Positions 52,658-62,935 of a DNA stretch of 64,000 bases are shown in pieces. The stretch comes from Neoarius graeffei (lineage: Eukaryota > Chordata > Actinopteri > Siluriformes > Ariidae): contig NC_083583.1 of the NCBI RefSeq assembly GCF_027579695.1, positions 26,671,599-26,735,598 on the forward strand, in the 5' to 3' direction. The notes under the pieces were generated by a model. It ran no database searches. It saw only the letters and a program-made list of their open reading frames with translations, and had not been told where the DNA came from. The translations under genes and the position numbers were made by a program. Position 1 is the stretch's first letter. Every line of letters begins with the position of its first letter.

Positions 52658-52947
52658 TGTGGCAGCGAGGGTGTGGTCAGTGTCAGCTGTGAACGGCGAG
52701 GAGTCAAGTTGAACCATCGGGTAACATGATGAGTTACACCTATGTCTAATTACTGGCTGTCTATTAATGTGTCTGTATAGCTTGCTGATGGCCAGTAACG
52801 AGAGAGAGAGAGCGCTGTGGTCCCCAACGTGTGTGGTGTGTCTATAGGGAGTCACTGAAATGTGAAAGAGTGTAAAAATAAAATGCATCTTGAACTGTTG
52901 TACCTCTGTCTGAGTTCCTCATTACCCCAGCATTAAAAATCATTACA
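52658..52947. mobile_element. Solo LTR of an LTR retrotransposon (fossil)
   Basis: TGTGGCAGCGAGGGTGTGG ... CATTACA with 5-base duplication ATAAT (52653-52657, 52948-52952). AATAAAATGC serves as polyadenylation signal. Same family type as the solo LTR at 14980. Confidence 0.7.
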
Positions 52948-52952
52948 ATAAT

Positions 52953-53215
52953 ACACGGTGGTGCAGCAGGTAGCATTGCCACTTCGCAGCTGCAAGGCCC
53001 CCAGTTTGTCTGGTTTCTACCCGTCTCCCTAAAACATGTTGGTAGGTGGATTAGCAACTCCACATTGCCCCAGATGAGTGTGTGTGTGTGCACGCACGTG
53101 CATTGTACCCTACTATGCTATTCCCATCCAAGCTGAAGTCCAGCCTGACACTTTGTGTTCCCGTGATAGACTCTGGATCCGTGACTCTGTCCATGATAAA
53201 GCAGTTTCTGAAGAT
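52953..53215 (+). repeat. Old V-SINE-like relic
   Basis: CACGGTGGTGCAGCAGGTAG head and a diverged V domain (TTGGTAGGTGGATTAGCAAC), ending GTCCATGATAAAGCAG. Much older than the other copies. Confidence 0.5.
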
Positions 53216-53348
53216 TAATTACAGAATGTACAGTATATACTACATAATATAAAATGTATTTACTCTAAAATGCATTTTTACTAACATAAATCATAATCAA
53301 TGAACAGTTCGCATAATAAAGATGGGATGGGAATAAATGAATAAATAC

Positions 53349-54140
53349 ACCATATGCTCAAAAGTATGTGGACACATGACCGTTACACTTATGTGGCCCT
53401 TCTCCAACCTTGTGCCACAAAGTTGTAAGTACACTTTTGTCTAAAATGTATTTGCTTGCTGTCACTTTAAGATTCTTCTTTACTGGAACTAAAGGGTTGA
53501 GACCTGTTCCAATATGACAATGCCAAAGTACACAATATAAGGTTCATAAAAACATGGTTTGTTGAAGTTCTCATCTCATTATCTCTAGCCGCTTTATCCT
53601 GTTCTACAGGGTCGCAGGCAAGCTGGAGCCTATCCCAACTGACTACGGGCGAAAGGCGGGGTACATCCTGGACAAGTCGCCAGGTTATCACAGGGCTGAC
53701 ACAGAGACAAACAACCATTCACACTCACACCTACGGTCAATTTGGAGCCACCAATTAGCCTAACCTGCATGTCTTTGGACTGTGGGGGAAACCGGCGCAC
53801 CCGGAGGAAACCCACGCGGACATGGGGAGAACATGCAAACTCCGCACAGAAAGGCCCTCGCCGGCCACGGGGCTCAAACCCGGGACCTTCTTGCTGTGAG
53901 GCAACAGCGCTAACCACCACACCACCGTGCCGCCCTGGTTTGTTGAAGTTGAAGTGGAAAAACTTGAATGGTCCAATCCCTGACCTCAATCCCACTGAAC
54001 ACCTTTGGGATGAACTGGAATATTGACTGCTCACCATCCCTTCTCACTTGACCTCAGTGCCTGACCTCAATAATACTCTTGTGGCTGAATGAGCACAAAT
54101 TCTTACAGCCACACTCCAAAATGTAGTGGAAAGCCTTTCA
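53349..54140 (+). mobile_element. Tc1-like transposon remnant, third family
   Basis: ATATGCTCAAAAGTATGTGG is a common fish Tc1 terminus. 53500-53960 encodes NMTMPKYTI ... and after the SINE 53950-54026 encodes LEWSNPDLNPTEHLWDELEY, the Glu-bearing catalytic motif. The first half of the transposase is deleted. Confidence 0.65.
53570..53935 (-). repeat. V-SINE inside a Tc1 remnant
   Basis: 15-base duplication TGGTTTGTTGAAGTT at 53555-53569 and 53936-53950. Confidence 0.93.
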
Positions 54141-54159
54141 AAGGGGGGACTAACCATGG

Positions 54160-54445
54160 GGGCAGCCATGGCCTGAAGGTTTGAGAAACAGCCTTGGGCC
54201 CAAAGGGTTGTTGGGTTGATTCCATGTGAGGGGAGTTGAGTGAATGAACAGGACTTTCCCTTCCCTCTGTGTCATGGCTGAAGTGCCCTTGAGCAAGGCA
54301 CCTAACCCCCAACTGCTCCCCGGGTGCTGTAGCATAGCTGCCCACTGCTCTGGGTATGTGTGTGTGTTCACTGCTTCAGATGGGTTAAATGCAGAGGAGG
54401 AATTTTGCTGTGCTTGTGTACATGTGACAAATAAATGCTTCTCTT
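54160..54445 (+). repeat. Second-family SINE
   Basis: GGCAGCCATGGCCTGAAGGT head (box A-like), GGTTGATTCC (box B-like), AGTGCCCTTGAGCAAGGCAC body and ATGCTTCTCTTCTTCT tail. Confidence 0.75.
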
Positions 54446-54574
54446 CTTCTCTTTTAACCATGTTGCCTCTGGTTTTGGAATGGGCACATGTGTGTGATGG
54501 TCAGGTGAACACATACAACGCATACTTTTATTCATATAGTGTAAGTATTATTCAAAATCTAAGAACCCTAAAGT

Positions 54575-54947
54575 CTCATCTCATTATCTTTAGCCGCTTT
54601 ATCCTGTTCTACAGGGTCACGGGCAAGCTGGAGCCTATCCCAGCTGACTACGGGCAAGAGGCGGGGTACACCCTGGACAAGTCGCCAGGTCATCACAGGG
54701 CTGACACATAGACACAGACAACCATTCACACTCACATTCACACCTACGGTCAATTTAGAGTCACCAGTTAGCCTAACCTGCATGTCTTTGGACTGTGGGG
54801 GAAACCGGAGCACCCGGAGGAAACCCAAGCAGACACGGGGAGAACATGCAAACTCTGCACAGAAAGGCCCTTGCCGGCAACGGGGCTCAAACCCGGACCT
54901 TCTTGCTGTGAGGCGACAGCGCTAACCACTACACCACCATGCCGCCC
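54575..54947 (-). repeat. V-SINE
   Basis: Perfect 12-base duplication GAACCCTAAAGT at 54563-54574 and 54948-54959. Confidence 0.93.
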
Positions 54948-55090
54948 GAACCCTAAAGTGCAACGGCCAAAACCACTGCTTGTTTTGGATGTCCCTAATT
55001 TCATAATTGAATTTATTTATAGCATCAGATCACAGGCATTGTGGTGAATAGCTTACATGAAAGTAGACACATGTAACTTTAATAATTAGG

Positions 55091-55455
55091 GTCCATCCAT
55101 CCATTATTTGTAACCGCTTTATCCTGTTCTACAGAGTTGCAGGCAACCTGGAGCCTATCCCAGCTGACTATGGGCGAGAGGCGGGGTACACCCTGGACAA
55201 GTCACCAGGTCATTGCAGGCCTGACACATAGAGACAAACAACCATTCACACTCATGGTCAATTTAGAGCCACCAGTTAGCCTAACCTGCATGCCTTTGGA
55301 CTGTGGGGAAAACCAGAGCACCCAGAGGAAACCCACACAGACACGGGGAGAACATGCAAACTCCACACAGAAAGGTTCTCGTTGGCCACTGGGCTTGAAC
55401 CCAGAACCTTTGTGTTGTGAGGTGACAGTGCTAACCACTACACCACTGTGCTGCC
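55091..55455 (-). repeat. V-SINE, unit 1 of a triple array
   Basis: Followed by CCATGGTAGATTAT (55456-55469), the spacer that also follows units 2 and 3; its left flank differs. Confidence 0.92.
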
Positions 55456-55469
55456 CCATGGTAGATTAT

Positions 55470-55827
55470 CCATCCGTCCATTATCTGTAGCCGCTTATCC
55501 TGTCCTACACGGTTGCAGACAAGCTGGAGCCTATCCCAGCTGACTATGGGTGAGAGGCAGGGTACACCCTGGACAAGTCGCCAGGTCATCGCAGGGCTAA
55601 CACATAGACACAGACGACCATTCCTACGGTCAATTTAGAGCCACCAATTAACCTAACCTGCATGTCTTTGGACTGTGGGGGAAACCGGAGCACCCGGAGG
55701 AAACCCACACAGACATGGGGAGAACATACAAACTCCGCACAGAAAAGTTCTCGTTGGCCACTGGGCTTGAACCCAGAACCTTTGTGCTGTGAGGTGACAG
55801 TGCTAACCACTACACCACTGTGCTGCC
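55470..55827 (-). repeat. V-SINE, unit 2 of a triple array
   Basis: SINE plus spacer is 372 bases, the same period as unit 3. GGATGGA-type tail (CATCCGTCCATTATCTGTAG reversed). Confidence 0.92.
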
Positions 55828-55841
55828 CCATGGTAGATTAT

Positions 55842-56199
55842 CCATCCGTCCATTATCTGTAGCCGCTTATCCTGTCCTACAGGGTCGCAGACAAACTGGA
55901 GCCTATCCCAGCTGACTATGGGCGAGAGGTGGGGTACACCCTGGACAAGTCACCAGGTCATCGCAGGGCTGACACAGCGACACAGACGACCATTCCTACC
56001 GTCAATTTAGAGCCACCAGTTAACCTAATCTGCATGCCTTTGGACTGTGGGGGAAACCGGAGCACCCGGAGGAAACCCACGCGGTCACGGGGAGAACATG
56101 CAAACTCCGCACAGAAAGGCCCCCGTCGGCCGCTGGGCTCAAACCCAGGACCTTCTTGCTGTGAGGCGACAGTGCTAACCACTACACCACTGTGCTGCC
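55842..56199 (-). repeat. V-SINE, unit 3 of a triple array
   Basis: Followed by CCATGGTAAATTAT, one base different from the other spacers. Confidence 0.92.
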
Positions 56200-56224
56200 C
56201 CATGGTAAATTATGAAAAGAGAAA

Positions 56225-57218
56225 ATATTTATGGTGAAATTCTACTTAGTAGGGCGTGTCTGTGAATTCTAAAGGAAAATGTCAGGACATCTGTCCATGA
56301 ACTGAATCTCAAGAGAAGGTGGGTCATGCAGCAAGAAAACGACCTTAAGCGCACACAAGTCGTTCTACCAAAGAATGGTTAAAGAAGAATAAAGTTAATG
56401 TTTTGGAATGGCCAAGTCAAAGTCCTGACCTTAATCCAATGGAAATGTTGTGGAAGGACCTGAAGCGAGCAGTTCATGTGAGGAAACCCACCAACATCCC
56501 AGAGTTGAAGCTGTTCTGTACGGAGGAATGGGCTAAAATTCCTCCAAGCTGGTGTGCAGGACTGATCAACAGTTACCAGAAACGTTTAGTTGCAGTTATT
56601 GCTGCACAAGGGGCTCACACCAGATACTGAAAGCAAAGGTTCACATACTTTTGCCACTCACAGATATGCAATATTCGATCATTTTCCTCAATAAATAAAT
56701 GACCAAGTATAATATTTTTGTCTCATTTGTTTAACTGGGGGCGGCACGGTGGTGTAGTGGTTAGCGCTGTCGCCTCACAGCAAGAAGGTCCTGGGTTCGA
56801 GCCCCGGGGCCGGCGAGGGCCTTTCTGTGCGGAGTTTGCATGTTCTCCCCGTGTCCGCGTGGGTTTCCTCCGGGTGCTCCGGTTTCCCCCACAGTCCAAA
56901 GACATGCAGGTTAGGTTAACTGGTGACTCTAAATTGAGCGTAGGTGTGAATGTGAGTGTGAATGGTTGTCTGTGTCTATGTGTCAGCCCTGTGATGACCT
57001 GGCGACTTGTCCAGGGTGTACCCCGCCTTTCGCCTGTAGTCAGCTGGGATAGGCTCCAGCTTGCCTGCGACCCTGTAGAAGGATAAAGCGGCTAGAGATA
57101 ATGAGATGAGATGTTTAACTGGGTTCTCTTTATCTACTTTTAGGACTTGTGTGAAACTCTGATGTTGTTTTAGGTCACGTTTATAGAAAATTCTTCACAA
57201 ACTTTCAAGCACCACTGT
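56225..57218 (+). mobile_element. Tc1-like transposon remnant, fourth family
   Basis: 56403-56630 encodes EWPSQSPDLNPMEMLWKDLK and VHVRKPTNIPELKLFCTEEW, the Glu motif and C-terminus of a Tc1 transposase. The right terminus is CTTTCAAGCACCACTGTA at 57218. The 5' half is missing and a V-SINE splits the 3' end. Confidence 0.75.
56740..57111 (+). repeat. V-SINE inside a Tc1 remnant
   Basis: Perfect 12-base duplication TGTTTAACTGGG at 56728-56739 and 57112-57123; full length and close to consensus. Confidence 0.94.
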
Positions 57219-57389
57219 ATTTAGAGAAAAAAAAAAGCATTTATTTTTTTACACGTCCATTCCAAACAAATGCTCAGATGTCACTTCAGTTCTCTTCACA
57301 CAGATGCAGCAACTGCAGCCAAACATTTGATGGAGTTCACACTGTTCCTACTAAACCCCCAAAGCTAAAGCAATAATCAGAAGGGCTTG

Positions 57390-58200
57390 CTCGCTCGCAG
57401 TCCGGTCGGTGGGCGGCGCTGTGTTCGTTTCTGCGCCCGACCCCTCTCCGAGCCCACACCGCAGAAGAAGAGGTAAAAGCAGACGCAGAAGAAGAAGCAG
57501 CCGCGTCGCTGCAAAGCGCTCAGCTCTTCAGTCGCTCGCACAATGGCGAGATAGTCAGTCAGTCAGGAGGAATGGGAACGCTGCTCGTTGTCTGGACTCC
57601 GTAAATCTGTTGCATGAGAGCTGGGATTTGTTGTAGCTCGACCGGGGAGCGCTGGGTGAAGCGGCGGAGGGCGCAGTGCGGCGGGAATGTGGCGGAAAGC
57701 TGTGCGCTTTAGTGGCAGGAGACGCTTTGCTACCATGAGAGCGCGCGAGCCGGGTTTCCAGCGGGCGGCTTGTGTTTAAAACCGGCCTACAGTCTCTCAC
57801 GCGCACACGCGCGCGCGCGCTTACCCGAGGAGAAGCGGGAGATCGTGTGGCTTTTTTTTGTTTGTTTTTTGGTGGAATGGCAACCAGAAGTCGGAGAGCA
57901 TGGTTCAGTGTGCTTTTGGGATTGGTGATGGGCTTCACTCTGGCTTCCAGGCTCATCTTACCCCGCGCCACGGAGCTGAAGAAAGCCGGGCAGAGGCGCA
58001 GTGCGAGCGGCGGGGGAGGCTGCGGCATCAGCGGCCCGCTGAGGAAGGAGCACGGCGGGGGGGTGCGGTGGCCGGCGCAGGGGAGCGGCATGCTGCTGCC
58101 GGCGCCAACAGAGAAAGCCGTCCAGAGTAGCCATAATTTCCTCTTCGTGGGTGTTATGACCGCACAGAAATACCTGAACAACCGCGCAGTGGCGGCTTAT
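57390..58200 (+). promoter_or_regulatory. chsy1: CpG-rich promoter, 5' UTR and first exon of chsy1
   Basis: The stretch is strongly G/C and CpG rich (runs such as GCGCGCGCGCGC, GGGCGGCG and GAAGAAGAAGCAGCC) against an A/T-rich background, and ends just past the exon 1 donor. Short upstream ORFs start at 57543, 57572, 57614 and 57687 and all end before 57877, which could damp translation if the transcription start lies upstream of them. Confidence 0.7.
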
Positions 58201-58202
58201 AG
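57877..58202 (+). CDS. chsy1: chsy1, chondroitin sulfate synthase 1, exon 1 (partial gene)
   Basis: ATG 57877 (GGAATGG) opens MATRSRRAWFSVLLGLVMGF, a type II signal anchor (about residues 9-27) matching human MAARGRRAWLSVLLGLVLGF. A Gly-rich variable stem follows (residues 31-85), then NFLFVGVMTAQKYLNNRAV and AAYR, the start of the first glycosyltransferase domain. The exon ends in a split Arg codon at GTGAGT, as in human exon 1. The enzyme is a Golgi glucuronosyl/N-acetylgalactosaminyltransferase that elongates chondroitin chains. The remaining exons lie beyond the window. Earlier in-frame GTG/ATT codons are not used as starts; homology begins at this Met. Confidence 0.95.
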
Positions 58203-58210
58203 GTGAGTGG

Positions 58211-58250
<40 letters not shown>

Positions 58251-58261
58251 CAAGCGCGCAC

Positions 58262-60110
58262 ACAGCAATCAAACTGAGTAGGAATCCTGAAAGAGCACCC
58301 TATATACACACACAGCCATCAAACTGAGTGTGAAAATCCTGAAAGAGCACCCTACACACACACAGCCATCAAACTGAGTAGAAATCCTGAAAGAGCGCCC
58401 TACACACACCACAGAGCCATCAAACTGAGTGTGAAATTCTTGAAAGAGCACCCCCCCCACACACACACCACAGAGCCATCAAACTGAGTAGAAATCCTGA
58501 AAGAGCACCCTACACACACACCACAGAGCCATCAAACTGAGTGTGAAAATCCTGAGAGCCCCCCCCCCCCCCCACACACACACACACAGCCATCAAACCG
58601 AGTGTGAAAATCCTGAAAGAGCACCCTACACACACACAGCCATCAAACCGAGTGTGAAAATCCTGAAAGAGCACCCTACACACACACAGCCATCAAACCG
58701 AGTGTGAAAATCCTGAAAGAGCACCCTACACACACAGCCATCAAACCGAGTGTGAAAATCCTGAAAGAGCACCCTACACACGCACCAGAGTCATCAAACT
58801 GAGTGTGAAAATCCTGAAAGAGCACCCTACACACGCACCAGAGCCATCAAACTGAGTGTGAAAATCCTGAAAGAGCACCCTACACACACAGCCATCAAAC
58901 CGAGTGTGAAAATCCTGAAAGAGCACCCTACACACGCACCAGAGTCATCAAACTGAGTGTGAAAATCCTGAAAGAGCACCCTACACACGCACCAGAGCCA
59001 TCAAACTGAGTGTGAAAATCCTGAAAGAGCACCCTACACACGCACCAGAGCCATCAAACTGAGTGTGAAAATCCTGAAAGAGCACCCTACACACACACAG
59101 CCATCAAACCGAGTGTGAAAATCCTGAAAGAGCACCCTACACACACACAGCCATCAAACTGAGTGTGAAAATCCTGAAAGAGCACCCTACACACGCACCA
59201 GAGCCATCAAACTGAGTGTGAAAATCCTGAAAGAGCACCCTACACACGCACCAGAGCCATCAAACTGAGTGTGAAAATCCTGAAAGAGCACCCTACACAC
59301 GCACCAGAGCCATCAAACTGAGTGTGAAAATCCTGAAAGAGCACCCTACACACGCACCAGAGCCATCAAACTGAGTGTGAAAATCCTGAAAGAGCACCCT
59401 AAACACGCACCAGAGCCATCAAACTGAGTGTGAAAATCCTGAAAGAGCACCCTACACACGCACCAGAGCCATCAAACTGAGTGTGAAAATCCTGAAAGAG
59501 CACCCTACACACGCACAGCCATCAAACTGAGTGTGAAAATCCTGAAAGAGCACCCTACACACGCACCAGAGCCATCAAACTGAGTGTGAAAATCCTGAAA
59601 GAGCACCCTACACACGCACCAGAGCCATCAAACTGAGTGTGAAAATCCTGAAAGAGCACCCTACACACGCACCAGAGCCATCAAACTGAGTGTGAAAATC
59701 CTGAAAGAGCACCCTACACACGCACAGCCATCAAACTGAGTGTGAAAATCCTGAAAGAGCACCCTACACACACCACAGAGCCATCAAACTGAGTAGAAAT
59801 CCTGAAAGAGCACCCTACACACACCACAGAGCCATCAAACTGAGTAGAAATCCTGAAAGAGCACCCTACACACAGACCACACAGCCATCAAACTGAGTAG
59901 AAATCCTGAAAGAGCACCCTACACACCACAGAGCCATCAAACAGTGAAAATCTTGAAAGAGCACCAGTCTCCTACAGAGCCATCAAACTGAGTATGAAAA
60001 TCCTGAAAGAGCACCCTGTGCACACAGCCATCACAGTGTGAAAATCCTGAAAGGGCACACAGCCATCACACTGAGTGTGAAAATCCTGAAAGAGCACCAC
60101 ACACAAGGGG
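58262..60110. repeat. Minisatellite, 53-base unit, about 34 copies, chsy1 intron 1
   Basis: Tandem copies of a unit containing GCCATCAAACTGAGTGTGAA, then AATCCTGAAAGAGCACCCTA and CACACGCACCAGA. Starts at 59203 and 59256 give a 53-base period. Variant units (about 49 bases with CACACACACA, or shorter GAGTAGAAATCC types) cluster at both edges, and the homogeneous units lie in the middle. The array begins 60 bases after the exon 1 donor, behind a GT/GA microsatellite (58216-58252). Confidence 0.95.
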
Positions 60111-60319
60111 GTGTTAGATGTATGCAGCTGTTATTCTCCACACAAACAAGAGACTCCCACCATGGGAGGAAAAATAAAAGAACTCAGCTGACGGGCTCCA
60201 TCAGGTGTTTATCATATTCACCATGGACATGTGGTGATCATATGCCTTCAGTAACTACTACCTTGTGTAGCTCTGGAGTGTAATGTATCCATCAGGCTTC
60301 AGTGTTGTTGCGTCTGGCT

Positions 60320-60509
60320 CATTTGAGCTATTCGTTCATTCATTCATCTTCAGTATATGCTTAATCCTGCTTATCGCCCAGGAACACTGGGAGTGAGGTG
60401 GGAATACACACTGGATGGGAAACCATTACAGGGCACTACACGTGTGTGTGTGTGCGCGCAATTCAGAGTTTCCTTTCTGACTTCTGGGAGGTGGGAAGAA
60501 AGCGGAGGA

Positions 60510-60545
<36 letters not shown>

Positions 60546-60640
60546 CTCTCTCACACACACAGAGAAACTCTAGACAGTAACCTGAACTCAGGATCTATGA
60601 GGCAGCAACACTATACACCGTATCACTGTGCATGTGGTTG
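60320..60640 (-). repeat. Old V-SINE-like relic with (CT)n
   Basis: Reversed tail TATCGCCCAGGAACACTGG and head GAGGCAGCAACACTATACAC around a (CT)n tract at 60511-60550. Confidence 0.45.
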
Positions 60641-60649
60641 CTTTAATAC

Positions 60650-62935
60650 TTCTAGTTCAATTAATTTTCATTATACATTTATAGGATAACAAATGACACC
60701 TGGCGTAGGCTTCCAGGCAGATTATTATTATTATTATTATTATTATATTTTTTATTTATTTTTAAACTGGAAGCTCTTCTGTAGGAGTGAATTTTCGTAT
60801 GTATGGTAATTTAGCTGGGCTGGTCAGGGCTGGACTGGAAATGAAAACGAACCCTGGAATTTGCTTTAAAGTGGGTCCTGCTATATTTATCTACAATGAC
60901 GCATGAAGGGGCATCAATTAGTATTATGCCAAAGGGCTACATTAGGACGACGTATACAATATCACAGAAATACACGTGTGTGTGTGTGTGTGTGTTTTGA
61001 AAATGTAAAACAATAGTACAAAAATGGATGACCAATAATGCTGCACAAATCTAATCTATTTTAATCAAGCACTGTAATTTGCTGGGCTGTGCCACCATGT
61101 ATGTACCTACGTTTTCAGTGCTGCTCTCGGCAGCGTTACAACCACCTCACTAACAGCTTATTTGGAATTGAGTTCATTTAATTTATTTTTGAAAACGCTG
61201 TAACTGCCAGCAAAGCGTTTCGTTTCTTTTATCCTGTGTTCTCTGCACCACCTTTCCACTGCCTCTCCTCAATTGTGTAGTCTACATGCATCCACAGAAG
61301 CAAAATTTAGCAGACTGACTGACTAGTTCACATGTAGTACTGAGTAGAAGTGTCATGGAGAGGCCCACCAGGAAAATTTCTGGACTTCACCAGGGTTCAA
61401 AAGGGGGGGGGGGGGGGGATACTCCGTATAACTTTGTAGAGTTCAAAGATGAACAAGAAATGTAATTTTGCTACCTTAATTTGATAAAATGGTCCCTAGC
61501 ATTCTATACTTTCTCTCAGATCATTGTCTTGGTCAGTCAAAAGCTAGTAATATGTTTAAGCTTCAAAATGTTAGGCTGAGAATGCAGTGTGTGTGTGTGC
61601 TAAAGATAAAAATTAAACATTGGCTTGAGAAGAAAACGTTCTTCAGACGCTGATTTTTTTTTTTTTGCCTCCACATGCAGTCATGGAACGCTTTAGGCCT
61701 GTATTCAGATGCAAAATTAGAGTCTTGGGTTCGTTGGCCTAATTTTCTAAACTAGATTGGATTTTTTTTTTCTCCACCCGTGTTAAGATTGACCTGAAAG
61801 ATAACTTAAACCTTCCTTTAAAAAAAAAAAAAGTATCATGTCCCATTCTTGGTCTTCATTTCCGACTGTTAAGGTGGAAACTCTTCACTTCCTTTGAGTT
61901 CTTCATGAGGCTCAAATGGAGATTGGTGCAGAGAAAATTGCCCAGGGAAACACTGACATGAGGAAACTGTTATTGAGGGTACTTGTAGTTACTTTTTTTT
62001 TTTTTTAAATTTCTTGATAGAAAAGTGGGTTTCATGGTGGACATGATTCATATTGAACACTATTTTTGTCACTCCATTTGAGACACACCCGGGCTTCACG
62101 TGGGAAAAATTAACACAGCAGCACAACCTTTGTTCCTCATGGGAAAGTTTACCACAGTAGAGGGGGGGAAAAATATGCCAACTTGACCAGATTGGGCTGT
62201 GTACGACAGGAACAAAGCTTTAGTTCTCCGGTTACAATCTCTTTTATTGTATAATCTTGTTCTAACGTGACTTTAGAGAATAGTCGGTCAGGATTATGTT
62301 CTAGTGACAGGATGTTTTGGGTTCGTACTCTGAGACTGCTAGAGAGCCCAGAGCAAGACTCTTGTCTTGTCCCTCAAATGCTCTAATACATGCCTGATAC
62401 GTGGGTCTAGTTCTGTGACCCTTATTGTAGCTTACGTTATCATATTACACTTAAGGTTCTTGCATACGTCCTGTAACAATTTACTTAACCAGTGGTTCTT
62501 CTTGATCGTCTAATCTATGGTTATGGTGTATGATCAGATGGTTACCGTATCGTTGACTTTTTAACCTGTGGTTTAAATGTTTGTTTTCCTGATGATTCCT
62601 CCCCCCATACGCCAGTGGTTTGTATTACTTTTGTGTCCAGCTGTGACTCCCTGGCAATGTTTTGATTTCGCAACCCTCTCCATCTGGATTCCCCTTAGAA
62701 CTGCACTGAATCCCTGTCTGTGTACTTCACGGCTGTTGTAAACTACATCTGCTGCCACTCGTAGCTTGTTTGGAACTTTGTCATACGTGATGCCTATCAA
62801 ACATGCTGACGAACATGGTCATGGTGACCAGAACTAAACAAAATCCCTCCTTTTTTGGCTGTAGTTGGATTTTAAACACACTTCCTCTTTCCTCACATCC
62901 TGTCTGTGTCAACATAAGTATTGGTGTAAGAGATT
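60650..62935. other. chsy1 intron 1, no further gene seen
   Basis: (ATT)n at 60722-60746, (TG)n at 60974, a G run at 61397-61420 and several poly-T tracts. No exon, tRNA or intact mobile element recognised. Confidence 0.5.

Noticed and set aside
57772-57876. Longer chsy1 start upstream of 57877
   Set aside because: The upstream in-frame start is GTG, not ATG, and homology with chsy1 begins at Met 57877.
57555-58181. 208-codon minus-strand frame over chsy1 exon 1
   Set aside because: It is the antisense shadow of a GC-rich exon; the + strand is homologous to chsy1.
58262-60110. CRISPR-like array
   Set aside because: Units are contiguous tandem copies without unique spacers in a vertebrate intron; it is a minisatellite.
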